A DNA stretch of 64,000 nucleotides from VBDM01 sp041496705 (GCA_041496705.1 JBGQFD010000002.1:1-64000); one strand, 5' to 3'. Shown: positions 10,821 through 21,405, numbered from the stretch's first letter. Numbers and translations are program-made. The notes: generated by a model from the letters alone, not told the origin.

Positions 10821-11486
10821 TCACTCGGGATCGCCGTCGGTCAGGTAATCCCACATACGCTCGGCGATACGCCCTTGCCAGGTGGCGCGATCTCCGGCCT
10901 GTTCTTCGCTCATGCGCGGCGCCTTGTCCGCGAGCCCCGCATTGAGCGCGGCGAGTTCCACGCGCGCGGCGTCCTCGAGGAATACCGCCAGCGCCACCGC
11001 CTGGGCCGGCGTCTCGGCGGCGGTCACGGCGCCGTTCACGCTGACGACGATCGCCGGGGCCTTGCCCATGGTCTCGGCCACCCCGACGGCCGCCGGGTCG
11101 TTGCGAATCAGGCCCGGGTCGGTCCAGAAAGGCACCTGGGGATAGAAGTGCGCGCCCTGTCCGTGACGCGCCCTGGGCGTGATCCCGAGCGCCGCCAGCG
11201 TCACCACGCTCGGAGAAATGAAGCGGCAGATCGCCTGCACTTCAGCGCGCCGCTTGTAGATCTGCTGGTGCATGCGGACTTCGCCGAGCACCCCTTCGGG
11301 CAGGGGCGCCTCGGTCGACACCACCGTTCCCGGATCGCCGGGCTTGATGATGCCCATGGGCTTGGCCGCGCACACGAGGAAGGACTTCTCGTCCAGGCGA
11401 ACGCTGCAGTGGCCGAACGCGGTGACCAGGCCGGCGCGGGCGAGCGAGCGCGCCATTTTGCGCACGGTGATCTGCTGCTGCTCCAT
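10821..11486 (-). CDS. Class II aldolase/adducin-fold protein lacking zinc histidines
   Basis: The 221-residue protein follows the class II aldolase/adducin fold: MARSLARAGLVTAFGHCSVR at the N terminus and EVRMHQQIYKRRAEVQAI before the usual metal site. In the family the next residues are H-T-H-S-P, where both histidines bind zinc. Here they read R-F-I-S-P at 88-92. The third histidine position, usually in an H-G turn, reads N-G at 151-152. The catalytic glutamate position (E69) is kept. A zinc-dependent aldol cleavage is therefore unlikely, although a decarboxylase, hydrolase or other chemistry on the same scaffold is possible. It lies between the extradiol dioxygenase and the binding lipoprotein, 22-33 bp from each. 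Confidence 0.85.
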   Translation of the reverse strand: MEQQQITVRKMARSLARAGLVTAFGHCSVRLDEKSFLVCAAKPMGIIKPGDPGTVVSTEAPLPEGVLGEVRMHQQIYKRRAEVQAICRFISPSVVTLAALGITPRARHGQGAHFYPQVPFWTDPGLIRNDPAAVGVAETMGKAPAIVVSVNGAVTAAETPAQAVALAVFLEDAARVELAALNAGLADKAPRMSEEQAGDRATWQGRIAERMWDYLTDGDPE

Positions 11487-11519
11487 CTTCGGTGGAAGTG
11501 CGGACTCCAGGCTTGCGAT

Positions 11520-12443
11520 TCAGGCCACGGTCTTCAGCGGCGGCTTTTTTTCCTTCTGGTCTGCGCGAAACTCCGGAATGTCCGGGCGCGAGCCCCACAT
11601 GCAGAACGATTCGGGCGCGAACGGAAATTGCCTCGGCCGGTAGCCCGCTTCTTCCTCGGGCAGGATGTGCTTCACCCCGACCGAGTACTCGTACACCATC
11701 TGGTCCGGGCCCTCGAAGTAGAGGAAGCACGCCGAGGACGACGGATGGCGGCCGGGTCCAAACACAATGCGCACGCCCTTCTCCCTCAGGAAGTAGTACG
11801 AGCGCATCACGTCGTCGAAGTCCTCCACCTGATGATTGATGTGCTGCACGCCGGGGTGGGGCGACGGGAACAGCGCGAGCGTGTGATGGATGGTGTTTAC
11901 GCGAAGCAGCGGCGCCTCGCCGATCCAGTCTGACACGCGCGCGTTCAGGAGCTTCGTCCAGAACGCCTCGTCTCGCGGCGCGTTCGAGGTGCGCAGTCCG
12001 ATGTGGCTGAAATGCGTGATTCCGGCGTCGCGCGAAGGGAAGTAACGCTCGCCGCTGTGGAACGGGCGCACGACGATCTCGATCTTGTTGCCGGTCGGAT
12101 CCTTGAAGGCGAAGAACTGCTGCACGCGGCGCAGCTCGCATTCCTCCTTCGTACCGTAACGCACGGAATGGCCGGCTTTCTCGATTTCCGCGCCCGCCTT
12201 GTCGAAATCCTCGCGATCTTGCAGATCGAAGCCGATCACGTGATCCGAAGGATCGCCTTCGAAATACATCAGCGTGTGATCGCGAGTGTCGCCCCGTACC
12301 GATACCTTGTCGCTGCGGAAATACGCGGCCTTGCCCTGGCGGCCCGCAAGCTGCAGACCGACGATCTTGGTGGCGAACTCGATCGCGGATTCCAGGTTCA
12401 GTGTGCCGATCCGCAGGTAGCGGATGTCGTGGAGGTTGACCAT
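11520..12443 (-). CDS. VOC-family extradiol ring-cleavage dioxygenase
   Basis: The 307-residue protein has two vicinal-oxygen-chelate modules (about 1-125 and 140-290), as in type I extradiol dioxygenases such as 2,3-dihydroxybiphenyl 1,2-dioxygenase. The Fe(II) ligands are present in the second module: His147 in HFSHIGL, a histidine in VQHINHQV (about 204) and Glu252 in VYEYSVG. The expected reaction is meta cleavage of a catechol-type ring using O2; which catechol is unknown. It follows the mmsA-like gene by 21 bp and precedes the aldolase-fold gene by 33 bp on the same strand. This supports a meta-cleavage pathway finishing with the FAH-family and MmsA-type enzymes. Confidence 0.9.
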   Translation of the reverse strand: MVNLHDIRYLRIGTLNLESAIEFATKIVGLQLAGRQGKAAYFRSDKVSVRGDTRDHTLMYFEGDPSDHVIGFDLQDREDFDKAGAEIEKAGHSVRYGTKEECELRRVQQFFAFKDPTGNKIEIVVRPFHSGERYFPSRDAGITHFSHIGLRTSNAPRDEAFWTKLLNARVSDWIGEAPLLRVNTIHHTLALFPSPHPGVQHINHQVEDFDDVMRSYYFLREKGVRIVFGPGRHPSSSACFLYFEGPDQMVYEYSVGVKHILPEEEAGYRPRQFPFAPESFCMWGSRPDIPEFRADQKEKKPPLKTVA

Positions 12444-12464
12444 GGCCGCTCGGTTCCGGCTCGG

Positions 12465-13991
<1,527 letters not shown>

Positions 13992-14057
13992 GGGAGGCCT
14001 TCAAGGCAGGACCGGGAGTTGCGAATTATAGCGGGATTCGACTGCCGCTTCGGCGCG

Positions 14058-15209
14058 TCAGAGCTTGTGCAGGTTGCGCCGCATCCACACACCGAGCGCG
14101 AAATAGCCGACGCCGAAGGCGACGATCGCCGGCCGGTAGCCAAACCCGCTCACGGCAAAACCCATCGCGGCGGCGCCGGCCGCCTGCCCCAGGGCCCAGC
14201 CCGAGGAATACAGCGCGAGGCCGGTGGCACGCGCCTGCGGCGCCATCTCGACCGCCTTGGCCTGCAGCGTGTTGTGCAGCATGTAGAAGGAGAATCCCAT
14301 GCCGACGGTGAACACCACGAACGATCCGGCGACCGGGGTGAGCATGGCCAGGCCGTAGCTCGCGCAGCAGAACGTCCCGCCCCAGAGGACGAGGCCTTTC
14401 TGCCCGAGTCCCATGAGCAGGCGCCGCACCATCAGCGTATACAGGATGCCGCCGAAACCGAAACCGGCGAGAGTCGCGCCGATCACGGTGAGACTCAGGT
14501 CGAAGCGCAGCTTGAGATAAGCGCCGAGGAAGGAAAAGGCGCCGAAGAAGAGGAAGGTCTCGATGAAGCCGACGGCGACCACGTGGCGCACGCGGGAGGA
14601 ACCGAGCAGGCGCCGATGCGCCGCGAACGGATTCGAGGGAAGCGGTACCGCCTTTTCGTCCTTCCACTGGGAACGGGTGCGCACGAACAGCGTCGCCGAG
14701 ACCAGCGCAAACACGGCGCCGACGAGCGCGAAGGTGCCGCGCCAGCCGATGAGGTCGGTCACCGCGCCGCCGATTGCCGGACCCAAGGCCTGACCGCTGA
14801 TCGTGCCGATGATGAAGCGCGCGATGACCGGCTGCCGGTCTTCCGCGGACACACGGTCGCCGATGTAGGCCATGCCGAGCATCACCGGCGTCGAGGCGAA
14901 CAGCCCGGTCACCAGGCGCATCCCCGCGAGCGCGACGATGTCTTGCGCGAGCGCGCAGCCGATGCAGCCCAGGGCCGCCCCGGCAAGCGACAGCGTCACG
15001 ACGCGCAGCTTGCCGAAACGGTCGCCGAGCGGACCGTAGACGAGCTGCGCGCCGGCGTAGGCGAACGCGTAAGCCGAGATGATGGAGGCGGTCGCCGAGA
15101 TGCTCGTGCCGAACTCGGCCGCGAGCAGCGGCAGCATCGGCTCGACCGCTCGCAGCGCCACGCCGCCGTTGGCGCTGGCGAGCGCCAGCAAGAAGATGGT
15201 TTCCCGCAC
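14058..15209 (-). CDS. MFS transporter
   Basis: The 383-residue hydrophobic protein has about 12 predicted membrane spans. The loop-2/3 signature GPLGDRFGKLRVV lies near residue 60, as in major facilitator superfamily drug/H+ or metabolite transporters. A longer polar loop sits mid-protein (RTRSQWKDEKAVPLPSNP), separating two six-helix halves. It is probably an inner-membrane permease that imports a pathway substrate or exports a toxic intermediate. It lies between the mmsA-like gene and a TTT receptor in the co-directional catabolic run, which favours a pathway-linked role; the direction of transport cannot be read from sequence. Confidence 0.88.
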   Translation of the reverse strand: MRETIFLLALASANGGVALRAVEPMLPLLAAEFGTSISATASIISAYAFAYAGAQLVYGPLGDRFGKLRVVTLSLAGAALGCIGCALAQDIVALAGMRLVTGLFASTPVMLGMAYIGDRVSAEDRQPVIARFIIGTISGQALGPAIGGAVTDLIGWRGTFALVGAVFALVSATLFVRTRSQWKDEKAVPLPSNPFAAHRRLLGSSRVRHVVAVGFIETFLFFGAFSFLGAYLKLRFDLSLTVIGATLAGFGFGGILYTLMVRRLLMGLGQKGLVLWGGTFCCASYGLAMLTPVAGSFVVFTVGMGFSFYMLHNTLQAKAVEMAPQARATGLALYSSGWALGQAAGAAAMGFAVSGFGYRPAIVAFGVGYFALGVWMRRNLHKL

Positions 15210-15249
15210 CGCCTGCCGGACCTCCTGCCAGCCGCGGCGGCCCGCCGCT

Positions 15250-16203
15250 CTAGTTTACGGTCGCGCCGGACTCCCGCACGACATTGCCCCACTTGTCGAA
15301 TTCGCCCTTGAGGTAGGTCCCGAACTCCTCCGGGCTCGTCGGTGCGGGATCGACGCCCGAGGAAGCCAGCAGCTCCTTTACATCGGGCGCGCGCAGCACT
15401 TTGGCGATCTCGGCGTTCAGCTTGACGACGATTTCCCGTGGAGTCTGCGCGGGCGCGAGCAGGCCCACCCAGACGATCGCCTCGTAGCCGGGCACTCCAG
15501 CCTCGGCGATGGTGGGCACGTCCGGGAGATGCGACGAGCGCCGCGCCGTGGTCACCGCCAACGCCATCAGTCTCCCCGACTTCATGTGCGGAATCACGAT
15601 CGGCGTTCCCGGAAACCCGACCTTCACGATGCCGGCGATGAGATCCTGTTGCGCCGGCCCGCTGCCCTTGTACGGAACGTGCGTGAGTTCGATCCCCGCC
15701 ATGTGCGCAAACAAGGCCCCGACCAGGTGCTGGGCGCTGCCGTTGCCCGAGCTGGCGTAGTCGATCTTTCCCGGGTTCTTCTTCGCCAGAGCTATCAGCT
15801 CCTTCACCGAGTTCACCCCCAGCGACGGATGCACCGTCAGCACGTACGGTCCCGAGGCAATGCGGATCACCGGGGCGAAATCCTCCAGCGTGCGGTACGG
15901 CAGATTCTTGTAGAGATTGCCGGTGATGACATGCGGCGTCGCGGTGAGGAGCAGCGTGTAGCCGTCGGGTTTGGACTTGGCGACGTAGTCCGCGCCTATG
16001 GTTCCGCCCGCGCCGGCGCGGTTCTCGACGAAGAACTGCTGCCCGAGCGACTCGGAGAGCCGCTGGGTGATGATGCGCCCCGGCACGTCGGTGGTGCCGC
16101 CCGGGGACAGAGGAATGACGATCCGCACCGGCCGTGCCGGGTACGCCTGGGCGGCAGCCGCCGCCGAAAACAAACATCCGAGTACTGCCGCGACCAAACG
16201 CAT
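15250..16203 (-). CDS. TTT (Bug) family extracytoplasmic solute receptor
   Basis: The 317-residue protein has a signal peptide ending AAAAAQ near residue 19, followed by AYPARPVRIVIPLSPGGTTD. FFVENRAGAGGTIGAD and THVPYKGSGPAQQDL are further family signatures. It binds a carboxylated or aromatic ligand in the periplasm; no TctAB permease is nearby. ATGs at 16209 and 16203 are both in frame. The ribosome binding site GGAAGGAG touches the first ATG but lies 6 nt from the second, so 16203 is preferred. It lies between the MFS and alpha/beta hydrolase genes of the catabolic run. Confidence 0.92.
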   Translation of the reverse strand: MRLVAAVLGCLFSAAAAAQAYPARPVRIVIPLSPGGTTDVPGRIITQRLSESLGQQFFVENRAGAGGTIGADYVAKSKPDGYTLLLTATPHVITGNLYKNLPYRTLEDFAPVIRIASGPYVLTVHPSLGVNSVKELIALAKKNPGKIDYASSGNGSAQHLVGALFAHMAGIELTHVPYKGSGPAQQDLIAGIVKVGFPGTPIVIPHMKSGRLMALAVTTARRSSHLPDVPTIAEAGVPGYEAIVWVGLLAPAQTPREIVVKLNAEIAKVLRAPDVKELLASSGVDPAPTSPEEFGTYLKGEFDKWGNVVRESGATVN

Positions 16204-16256
16204 CGCCATCTCCTTCCTATGCCTTGAATTTTCTTGTGGTTCCCTGGGTGCCTGGA

Positions 16257-17186
16257 CTAGCCACGGTACACCGGTTCCGGCTGCGCGAAGAACGCATGCA
16301 GGATGTGATACACCATGAGGTAATTCTTCTGCTGGAAACTCGCGTGCGAGATTCCAGCCATTACGGAGAATTGCTTGTCCGGATTGGGCAGCCGCTTGAA
16401 GAATTCGATCAGGTCGTCGATTCCGGCGATCCCGTCCCATTGACCGCGCATGACGATGGTGGGCACGCCGATTTTTGCCGGATCGACGATCGGCAGCTTC
16501 GAATACATGTCCACGTAGGTCCCGGTCGGGACGGAATCGTCGAGGGCGACGATGGCCTCGGCGAAAGCGTCGATCGTCGCCTTGTCCGCCGTGCCGGGAT
16601 GGTCCCGCTCGAAAATGCTGTGCACGAACGCGCGATCGATCGGCCTTCGGTTCTTTGCTGAAAACTCCGCAAGCTTCTTCTTCCTCTCGGCGAGCGTCGG
16701 GCTGCCCTCTCCGGTCCAGACAAAGGCATCCAGAGCCAGGCGCGCGACGCGTTCCGGATGCCGCTGCGCGAACAGTGCCGCGCGCAGCGCACCCGACGAA
16801 ATCCCGTATACGAGCAGCTTGCTCGCGTCGGTCTGTCCGAGGATGTATTCGCTGCCCGCGGCGAGGTCGTCGGCGCCGTTGGGGATGTCGCAGTTGATCG
16901 GGCGCGACTTGTCGGAGCGCCCGTAGCCCTCGTGGTCCATGCACCAGGTGTCGAAGCCGCGCGCCGCGAACCAGTCCATCACCGAGGAATCGGGACGGCC
17001 GGGCACCTGCAGGTCGAAGGTCGGTTGCGAGGCCATCGACGAGCCGTGAACGAAAATCACTGTACCGCGCTGCCGCGCGCCGGCGGCGGGTGGTTTCTGC
17101 CATAGGAACAGCTTCACCGCGCCCTTGTGGATCCAGTGCTCCTTGCCGGGGTGCGCGTTGCGCGGGGGTGATGCCGTCCGGTTCAA
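16257..17186 (-). CDS. Alpha/beta-fold hydrolase
   Basis: The 309-residue protein shows the alpha/beta hydrolase elements in order: the oxyanion region VIFVHGSSMASQ, WCMDHEGYGRSDK, the nucleophile elbow YGISSGALRA (GxSxG), the acid in GQWDGIAG and the histidine in AGISHASFQQ. It has no signal peptide and is probably cytosolic. Members hydrolyse esters, lactones or C-C bonds of meta-cleavage products. As the first gene of the minus-strand catabolic run it may carry out the entry hydrolysis step. The exact substrate is unknown. Confidence 0.9.
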   Translation of the reverse strand: MNRTASPPRNAHPGKEHWIHKGAVKLFLWQKPPAAGARQRGTVIFVHGSSMASQPTFDLQVPGRPDSSVMDWFAARGFDTWCMDHEGYGRSDKSRPINCDIPNGADDLAAGSEYILGQTDASKLLVYGISSGALRAALFAQRHPERVARLALDAFVWTGEGSPTLAERKKKLAEFSAKNRRPIDRAFVHSIFERDHPGTADKATIDAFAEAIVALDDSVPTGTYVDMYSKLPIVDPAKIGVPTIVMRGQWDGIAGIDDLIEFFKRLPNPDKQFSVMAGISHASFQQKNYLMVYHILHAFFAQPEPVYRG

Positions 17187-17245
17187 GTCAGCTCCTGCGA
17201 AAAAGGACGGATTCTAGCATTCCGCCGATCGCCGGCGGTGCCGCA

Positions 17246-18163
17246 CTACGAGCACTCGAAGGAGATGCTTTCCGACGCGGTGCTGGTCGAGGTTCCCAAG
17301 GCGATCTTGCCCCGCTCGCCCAGCAGCAGGCGGTCGCGGCTCAGCACCACCTCGCTGTCGCCTTCGACGGCAACGTAAGTTCCGTTGGTCGATTCGTCGA
17401 CGAGGAAATACTGCAGCCCCTTGCGCTCGATGCGGGCGTGCCGGCGCGAAGCGGTCTTCTCCTCGACGATGAAGTCGCAGATCTTGTCGCGACCCAGCAC
17501 CAGCACGTTCTTGTCAGAGGGAAAGGCCAGGGTGCGGTCGCCGGCCCTCAGGGTCAGTTTGGTTTCCAGGCGGGTGCTCGAGGCGGTTTCCCGGCGAGCG
17601 CTCGAGGCGCGCCCCACCAGCTGGGTGGCGTCCTCGGCGTCGCCCCAAAGCAATTCGTAGACGTGCACCGCATCGTGCTTGCCTTTTACTGAAATGGCGC
17701 TGAGATCGCGCAGGCTGACGCGCTGTGCGGGAGGCAAGGTGTCCACGGTGACGCTGCTGGTGAGCACTTGGCCGGCCTTGGCGAGCCCCGCGAGGCGCGC
17801 CGCGACGTTCACCGCGTCCCCCCAGAAATCTCCCCTGTTTTCCTCGTCCTCCAGGACCTGACCCAAGTGAAACCCGATGCGGATGGCGAGCTTGACCCCG
17901 GCGATGGCTGGAAGCAAGGTGACGCGCTGCTGCATTTCGGCTGCCGCCTGGAGGGCTGTTTCGGCCTTGCCGAACATCACCATCAGCTCGTCGCCGATCT
18001 CCTTGACGACCTGGCCCTGATGCGCGCCCACGATGCTGCGAAGCTCGTTGAGGCAGAGGTCGATCGCCTTCTTGGCGGGCTTGTTGCCGAGCTTCTCGTA
18101 GAGCTCGGTGCTGCCGCTGACGTCGGCAAAAAATATGGCGCGCTCTCTTGATACCAGGGTCAT
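17246..18163 (-). CDS. Class III nucleotidyl cyclase fused to FHA domain
   Basis: The 305-residue protein joins two domains. Residues about 8-175 are a class III adenylate/guanylate cyclase catalytic domain with the metal aspartates in IFFADVSGST and IGDELMVMF, and a WGDAVNVAARL loop. Residues about 205-300 form a forkhead-associated domain with VLGRDKICDF, SRRHARIERKG and DESTNGTYV, which binds phosphothreonine. No membrane segment is seen. The layout suggests a cytosolic cyclase whose activity or location is steered by a phosphorylated partner. It is divergent from the dehydrogenase at 18259. Cyclic-nucleotide output and kinase partner are unknown. Confidence 0.9.
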   Translation of the reverse strand: MTLVSRERAIFFADVSGSTELYEKLGNKPAKKAIDLCLNELRSIVGAHQGQVVKEIGDELMVMFGKAETALQAAAEMQQRVTLLPAIAGVKLAIRIGFHLGQVLEDEENRGDFWGDAVNVAARLAGLAKAGQVLTSSVTVDTLPPAQRVSLRDLSAISVKGKHDAVHVYELLWGDAEDATQLVGRASSARRETASSTRLETKLTLRAGDRTLAFPSDKNVLVLGRDKICDFIVEEKTASRRHARIERKGLQYFLVDESTNGTYVAVEGDSEVVLSRDRLLLGERGKIALGTSTSTASESISFECS

Positions 18164-18175
18164 GGCAGTTATGCG

Positions 18176-18205
18176 TTGCGGAGTTCACCCGCTTTTTTGT
18201 AGAGT
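18176..18205 (+). promoter_or_regulatory. Possible sigma70 promoter of the 18259 gene
   Basis: Between divergent genes, a TTGCGG hexamer at 18176-18181 and TAGAGT at 18200-18205 are separated by 18 bp, with a T-run just before the -10. The spacing and placement fit a plus-strand promoter about 50 bp upstream of the start codon. The match to consensus is only moderate. Confidence 0.3.
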
Positions 18206-18258
18206 ATCCCTTATTTCCCCCGGTCTGACTACTGCCGGCACCGCCTCTGGAGAACATC

Positions 18259-19731
18259 ATGAACGCCAACGTCAAGGTCCTCGAGCGCAAGTGCTACATC
18301 AACGGCCAGTTCGTCGCCGGAAAAAAACAGTTCACCAAGATCAACCCGGTGGACGGCAGCGTGGTCGCGCAGGTGCACGAGGCCGACCGGGACATGGTCG
18401 ACGCGGCGGTGCGCGCCGCAAAGGCCGCCCTGCACGGCCCCTGGGGCAGGATGGCGCTGCAGGCGCGCGTCGACCTGCTGCGCAAGGTGGCCGAGGGCAT
18501 CGAAAAGCGCTTCGACGATTTCCTCGCCGCCGAAGTCGCCGACACCGGCAAGCCCGTGTCGCTCGCGAGCCACCTCGACATCCCGCGCGGTGCCGCCAAT
18601 TTCCGTGTGTTCGCCGACATCGTGCGCACCTACGGCACCGAGTCGTACTTCCTCGACACGCCCGACGGCAAGGGCGCGGTCAACTACGCGGTGCGCAAAC
18701 CCCTGGGCGTGGTCGGAGTAATCGCGCCTTGGAACCTGCCGCTGCTGCTCCTCACCTGGAAGCTCGCTCCGGCGCTCGCCTGCGGCAATACCATCGTGGC
18801 AAAGCCTTCGGAGGAGACGCCTTCCACTGCAACGCTGCTCGCCGAGGTGATGCACGAAGCCGGCGTGCCCCCGGGCGTCTACAACGTGGTGCACGGCTTC
18901 GGGCCCGACTCGGCCGGCGAGTTCATCACCACGCACCCGCACGTGAACGGCGTCACTTTCACCGGCGAGACCGCCACGGGCTCCGCGATCATGAAGGCGG
19001 TCGCGCCGACGGTGAAGCCGATCTCCTTCGAACTCGGGGGCAAGAATCCCGGCATCGTCTTCGCCGATTGCGATTTCGACGCCGCGGTCGCCGGTATGTC
19101 GAACGCGATCTTCTCCAACGCCGGCCAGGTGTGCCTCGCGCCGGAGCGCGTCTACATCGAGCGGCCGATCTTCGATCGCTTCGTGGCGGCGCTGAAGGCG
19201 AGGGCCGAGGCGCTGGTGTTGGGCTTCCCGCAGGACAAGAACACCAGCATGGGGCCACTCATCTCGAAGCAGCACCGCGAGAAAGTCCTCTCCTATTACG
19301 ATCTGGCGACGAAGGAAGGCGCAAAGGTGGTCACTGGCGGCGGCGTGCCGAAATTCGGCGATGCGCGCGACAACGGCTGCTACATCCAGCCCACGCTGTG
19401 GACCGGACTATCTGAGACCGCGCGGACTGTGAAGGAGGAGATCTTCGGTCCGTGCGCGCACCTCGCCCCTTTCGACAAGGAGGAGGACGCGATCGCCATG
19501 GCCAACGACACGCGCTACGGCCTCGCATCCACAGTCTGGACCACGAACCTGTCGCGCGGCCACCGCGTCGGACAAGCGATGGAGGTGGGCGTCTCCTGGG
19601 TGAACTGCTGGTTCCTGCGCGACCTGCGCACGCCCTTCGGCGGCACCAAGCTCTCCGGCATCGGCCGCGAGGGTGGGTTGCATTCGCTGAATTTCTATTC
19701 CGAGCCCAGCAACGTCTGCATCAAGCTCTGA
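18259..19731 (+). CDS. 2-Aminomuconate/2-hydroxymuconate-semialdehyde dehydrogenase
   Basis: The 490-residue NAD-type aldehyde dehydrogenase has GVIAPWNLPLLLLTWKLAPALA in the cofactor domain (a family core at residues 155-176), the base in SFELGGKNPG and the nucleophile in NAGQVCLAPERVY. The long active-site signature and the ending GREGGLHSLNFYSEPSNV are those of the XylG/AmnC/NbaE group. These oxidise ring-opened muconic semialdehydes to dicarboxylates. Because the next gene, 6 bp downstream, is a 3-hydroxyanthranilate dioxygenase, the 2-aminomuconate semialdehyde (NbaE-type) role is favoured over XylG. A ribosome binding site TGGAGAAC precedes the ATG. Confidence 0.9.
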   Translation: MNANVKVLERKCYINGQFVAGKKQFTKINPVDGSVVAQVHEADRDMVDAAVRAAKAALHGPWGRMALQARVDLLRKVAEGIEKRFDDFLAAEVADTGKPVSLASHLDIPRGAANFRVFADIVRTYGTESYFLDTPDGKGAVNYAVRKPLGVVGVIAPWNLPLLLLTWKLAPALACGNTIVAKPSEETPSTATLLAEVMHEAGVPPGVYNVVHGFGPDSAGEFITTHPHVNGVTFTGETATGSAIMKAVAPTVKPISFELGGKNPGIVFADCDFDAAVAGMSNAIFSNAGQVCLAPERVYIERPIFDRFVAALKARAEALVLGFPQDKNTSMGPLISKQHREKVLSYYDLATKEGAKVVTGGGVPKFGDARDNGCYIQPTLWTGLSETARTVKEEIFGPCAHLAPFDKEEDAIAMANDTRYGLASTVWTTNLSRGHRVGQAMEVGVSWVNCWFLRDLRTPFGGTKLSGIGREGGLHSLNFYSEPSNVCIKL

Positions 19732-19737
19732 CCCGTC

Positions 19738-20259
19738 GTGAGGGCGCTCGATTTCCCGAAGTGGATCGAGGAGCACCGGCACCTGCTCAGGCCGCCGGTG
19801 GGCAACGCGCAGGTCTGGGAGACCGATGCGGAAATGCGGGATTTCATCGTCACCGTCGTCGGCGGCCCGAACCAACGCACCGATTTCCACGACGATCCCT
19901 ACGAGGAATTCTTCTACCAGATGAAGGGCAACGCCTTTCTCAACACCATGGAAGGCGGCAAACCCGGACGGGTCGAGTTGAAGGAAGGCGCGATTTTCCT
20001 CATGCCGCCACACCTGCGGCATTCTCCGCAGCGGCCTGAAGCAGGTAGCCTTTGCCTCGTCATCGAGCGCACGCGGCCCGAGGGTGTCAAGGACGGCTTC
20101 GAGTGGTATTGCCTCTCGTGCAACGCGCTGCTGCACCGGGTGGAAGTGCAGCTGAAGAGCATCGTGCGCGACCTGCCGCCGCTCTTCGAGCGCTTCTACG
20201 CGGACATGGCGCTGCGCCGCTGCAGGAACTGCAGCGCGGTCCATCCGGGCAGGGGTTAG
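19738..20259 (+). CDS. nbaC: 3-Hydroxyanthranilate 3,4-dioxygenase
   Basis: The 173-residue cupin protein has the HAO metal site, with His and Glu in DFHDDPYEEFFYQ and His in PPHLRHSPQRP. It also carries the C-terminal rubredoxin-like pairs CLSC and CRNC found in bacterial HAO. The enzyme opens 3-hydroxyanthranilate to 2-amino-3-carboxymuconate semialdehyde with O2, in the kynurenine or 2-nitrobenzoate routes. It starts at GTG, 6 bp after the dehydrogenase stop, so the two are almost certainly co-transcribed. The decarboxylase needed between them could be the amidohydrolase at 23344-24441, but that is a guess. Confidence 0.93.
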   Translation: MRALDFPKWIEEHRHLLRPPVGNAQVWETDAEMRDFIVTVVGGPNQRTDFHDDPYEEFFYQMKGNAFLNTMEGGKPGRVELKEGAIFLMPPHLRHSPQRPEAGSLCLVIERTRPEGVKDGFEWYCLSCNALLHRVEVQLKSIVRDLPPLFERFYADMALRRCRNCSAVHPGRG

Positions 20260-20264
20260 AGTCT

Positions 20265-21335
20265 GTGGGATCGCCGCGCATAGAGGAACATCGCAAGGCA
20301 GCGGTGCGCGCCGGACTCGACTACGTCACCGACGGTCTCGCCGGCATCCGCAGGCAGCGCGCCGGCAAGGGCTGGGCGTTCTACGCTCCCGACGGCACGA
20401 AGATCGACGACAAGGCGGAGCGCAAGCGCATCAGTGCGCTGGTGATTCCGCCCGCCTGGACCGACGTCTGGATCTGCCCCGATGCCAAGGGCCACATCCA
20501 GGCCACCGCCCGCGACGCGCGCGGACGCAAGCAGTACCGCTACCATCCCCGTTACCGTGAGACACGCGACAAATCGAAGTTCCGCCGCATGCTGGAATTC
20601 AGCGAAATCCTCCCGGAAATCCGCGAGCGCGTCGAGCGCGACCTGCGCGCTCGCGACCTGACGCGACGCCAGATCCTCGCCACCGTGGTGATGCTCCTCG
20701 ACAAGACGCTGATCCGTGTCGGCAATGACGAGTACGCGCGCGAGAACCGCTCCTTCGGGCTGACGACGCTGCGCGGCCGGCACGTCGAGGTCACGGGCGC
20801 AAAGCTGCGCTTCTCCTTCCGCGGCAAGAGCGGCGTCGACCATTCGATCGCCATCACCGACCGGCGGCTCGCGCGCATCATCCAGCAGTGCCAGGATCTT
20901 CCGGGGTATGAACTCTTCAAGTACATCGACACCCACGGCAAGCGCCAGACGATTTCCTCCGACGACGTCAATGCGTACCTGCGCGAGACCACCGGCCGCG
21001 ACATCACCGCCAAGGACTTCCGCACCTGGGCGGGCACCATGCTCGCCGCGAGGGAACTGTGCGCCATGGGCCCGGCGAAAAGCCAGCGCGAAGCCGAAAG
21101 AAACATGATCCGCGCCATCGACGCCGTCGCCGAGCGCCTCGGCAACACCCGCACCGTGTGCCGCAAGTACTACGTCCACCCGGGCCTGGTGCGCACGTAC
21201 CTGCAGGGACTCACCGCCGCCCTGCCCTCGGCGCCGCCGCCGCAGAAGGCGCGGAGGGAGCATCCGTCGGCGGCGCTGCGGCGCGACGAGGTGGCGGTGC
21301 TGCAGTTTTTGCAGGAGGATGCGCGGGAGGGTTGA
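20265..21335 (+). CDS. Type IB DNA topoisomerase (bacterial/poxvirus type)
   Basis: The 356-residue protein has the small TopIB layout. The N-terminal domain contains GKGWAFYAPDGTKI and ISALVIPPAWTDVWI. The catalytic domain contains VGNDEYARENRSFGLTTLR and SFRGKSG. The nucleophile tyrosine is in CRKYYVHPGLVR, around residues 302-303. It relaxes supercoils through a 3'-phosphotyrosine intermediate. The GTG at 20265 is chosen because it follows the previous stop closely and precedes the conserved start; the frame is open further upstream only through the dioxygenase gene. Its position behind two catabolic genes appears incidental. Confidence 0.95.
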   Translation: MGSPRIEEHRKAAVRAGLDYVTDGLAGIRRQRAGKGWAFYAPDGTKIDDKAERKRISALVIPPAWTDVWICPDAKGHIQATARDARGRKQYRYHPRYRETRDKSKFRRMLEFSEILPEIRERVERDLRARDLTRRQILATVVMLLDKTLIRVGNDEYARENRSFGLTTLRGRHVEVTGAKLRFSFRGKSGVDHSIAITDRRLARIIQQCQDLPGYELFKYIDTHGKRQTISSDDVNAYLRETTGRDITAKDFRTWAGTMLAARELCAMGPAKSQREAERNMIRAIDAVAERLGNTRTVCRKYYVHPGLVRTYLQGLTAALPSAPPPQKARREHPSAALRRDEVAVLQFLQEDAREG

Positions 21336-21405
21336 TGCGAGAAGCAGCGCACTTCGGTTTATCGATTCGTACGCCCGCGCGCGGGCGCGAACGTTGGACG
21401 GACGG

